From positions 1 to 12,276 of the forward strand of contig CAZFWV010000212.1 in NCBI GenBank assembly GCA_964522605.1: a DNA stretch of 12,276 nucleotides, in the 5' to 3' direction. The DNA is from CAVZLD01 sp964522605. Lineage in GTDB: Bacteria; Planctomycetota; Planctomycetia; Pirellulales; Pirellulaceae. Position numbers and translations under genes: made by a program. How positions within the stretch are numbered: the stretch's first letter is position 1; each line of letters opens with the position of its first letter. Positions 12,232 through 12,276 of this stretch are shown here, piece after piece. Under the pieces are notes generated by a model that worked only from the letters and a program-made list of their open reading frames with translations, had not been told where the DNA came from and did no database searches.

Positions 12232-12276
12232 GTTTAACCCGTAGCCGCCAGGCGAGGTCTGCCCGTGGCTAAGCTT
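12232..12276. repeat. Edge of a GTTTAACCC-type intergenic repeat
   Basis: GTTTAACCCGTAGCCGCC begins at 12232, and TAGCC (12242-12246) can pair with GGCTA (12267-12271). The first eight bases, GTTTAACC, also start the inner arm of the element between lpxC and lpxA. I recall AACCCGTAGCCG-type repeats from planctomycetes. The window ends inside or just after the element, so its extent is unknown. It lies in the upstream region of cinA. Confidence 0.4.

Noticed and set aside
12271..12276. AAGCTT at the very end of the window
   Set aside because: It is a HindIII site and could mark a cloning junction, but one 6-base site is expected by chance, so it carries no biological claim.

Overview
The window reads as chromosomal DNA from a GC-rich, diderm (outer-membrane) bacterium, most likely a planctomycete. 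The grounds are: a lipid A gene pair (lpxC, lpxA) beside an OmpH/Skp periplasmic chaperone; a large PknB-type Ser/Thr kinase with one membrane segment and a beta-rich exported half; a small exported monohaem cytochrome-like protein of a type I associate with planctomycetes; and several families of long palindromic intergenic repeats that I recall from planctomycete genomes. The phylum call is inference; no rRNA or other phylogenetic marker is present.

Layout. 1-546: no convincing gene, but two palindromic repeats and a weak terminator-like hairpin. 547-4212: an envelope block on the + strand, ompH/skp - lpxC - lpxA - Gfo/Idh/MocA oxidoreductase. lpxA and the oxidoreductase overlap by 4 bases and are surely co-expressed; ompH-lpxC are separated by 82 bases with a small hairpin, and lpxC-lpxA by 186 bases filled by a repeat element. 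4213-4668: a repeat-rich spacer with a perfect 31-bp palindrome, two tandem copies of the repeat also found ahead of ompH, and a good sigma70-like promoter. 4669-7434: Ser/Thr kinase. 7435-7883: spacer. 7884-9914: POT-family peptide:H+ symporter. 9915-10185: spacer with a perfect TTGACA -35 box. 10186-10638: small exported CXXCH protein. 10639-10919: spacer between convergent genes, holding another imperfect palindrome. 10920-12194 (- strand): CinA-like protein whose C-terminal amidase domain has lost its catalytic signature. 12195-12276: upstream region of cinA with the edge of another repeat.

How the genes work together. LpxA (first step) and LpxC (second, committed step) start lipid A synthesis in the cytoplasm; OmpH/Skp escorts outer-membrane proteins across the periplasm; the oxidoreductase coupled to lpxA may modify the nucleotide sugar (GnnA-like hypothesis) or serve another sugar pathway. 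The kinase, peptide transporter, cytochrome and CinA look like independent transcription units.

The most unusual content is non-coding: at least five palindromic repeat families occupy nearly every intergenic gap, one of them (core CCGAATTC-TCAC-GAATTCGG) in four copies. I found no phage, transposase, CRISPR, tRNA or rRNA.
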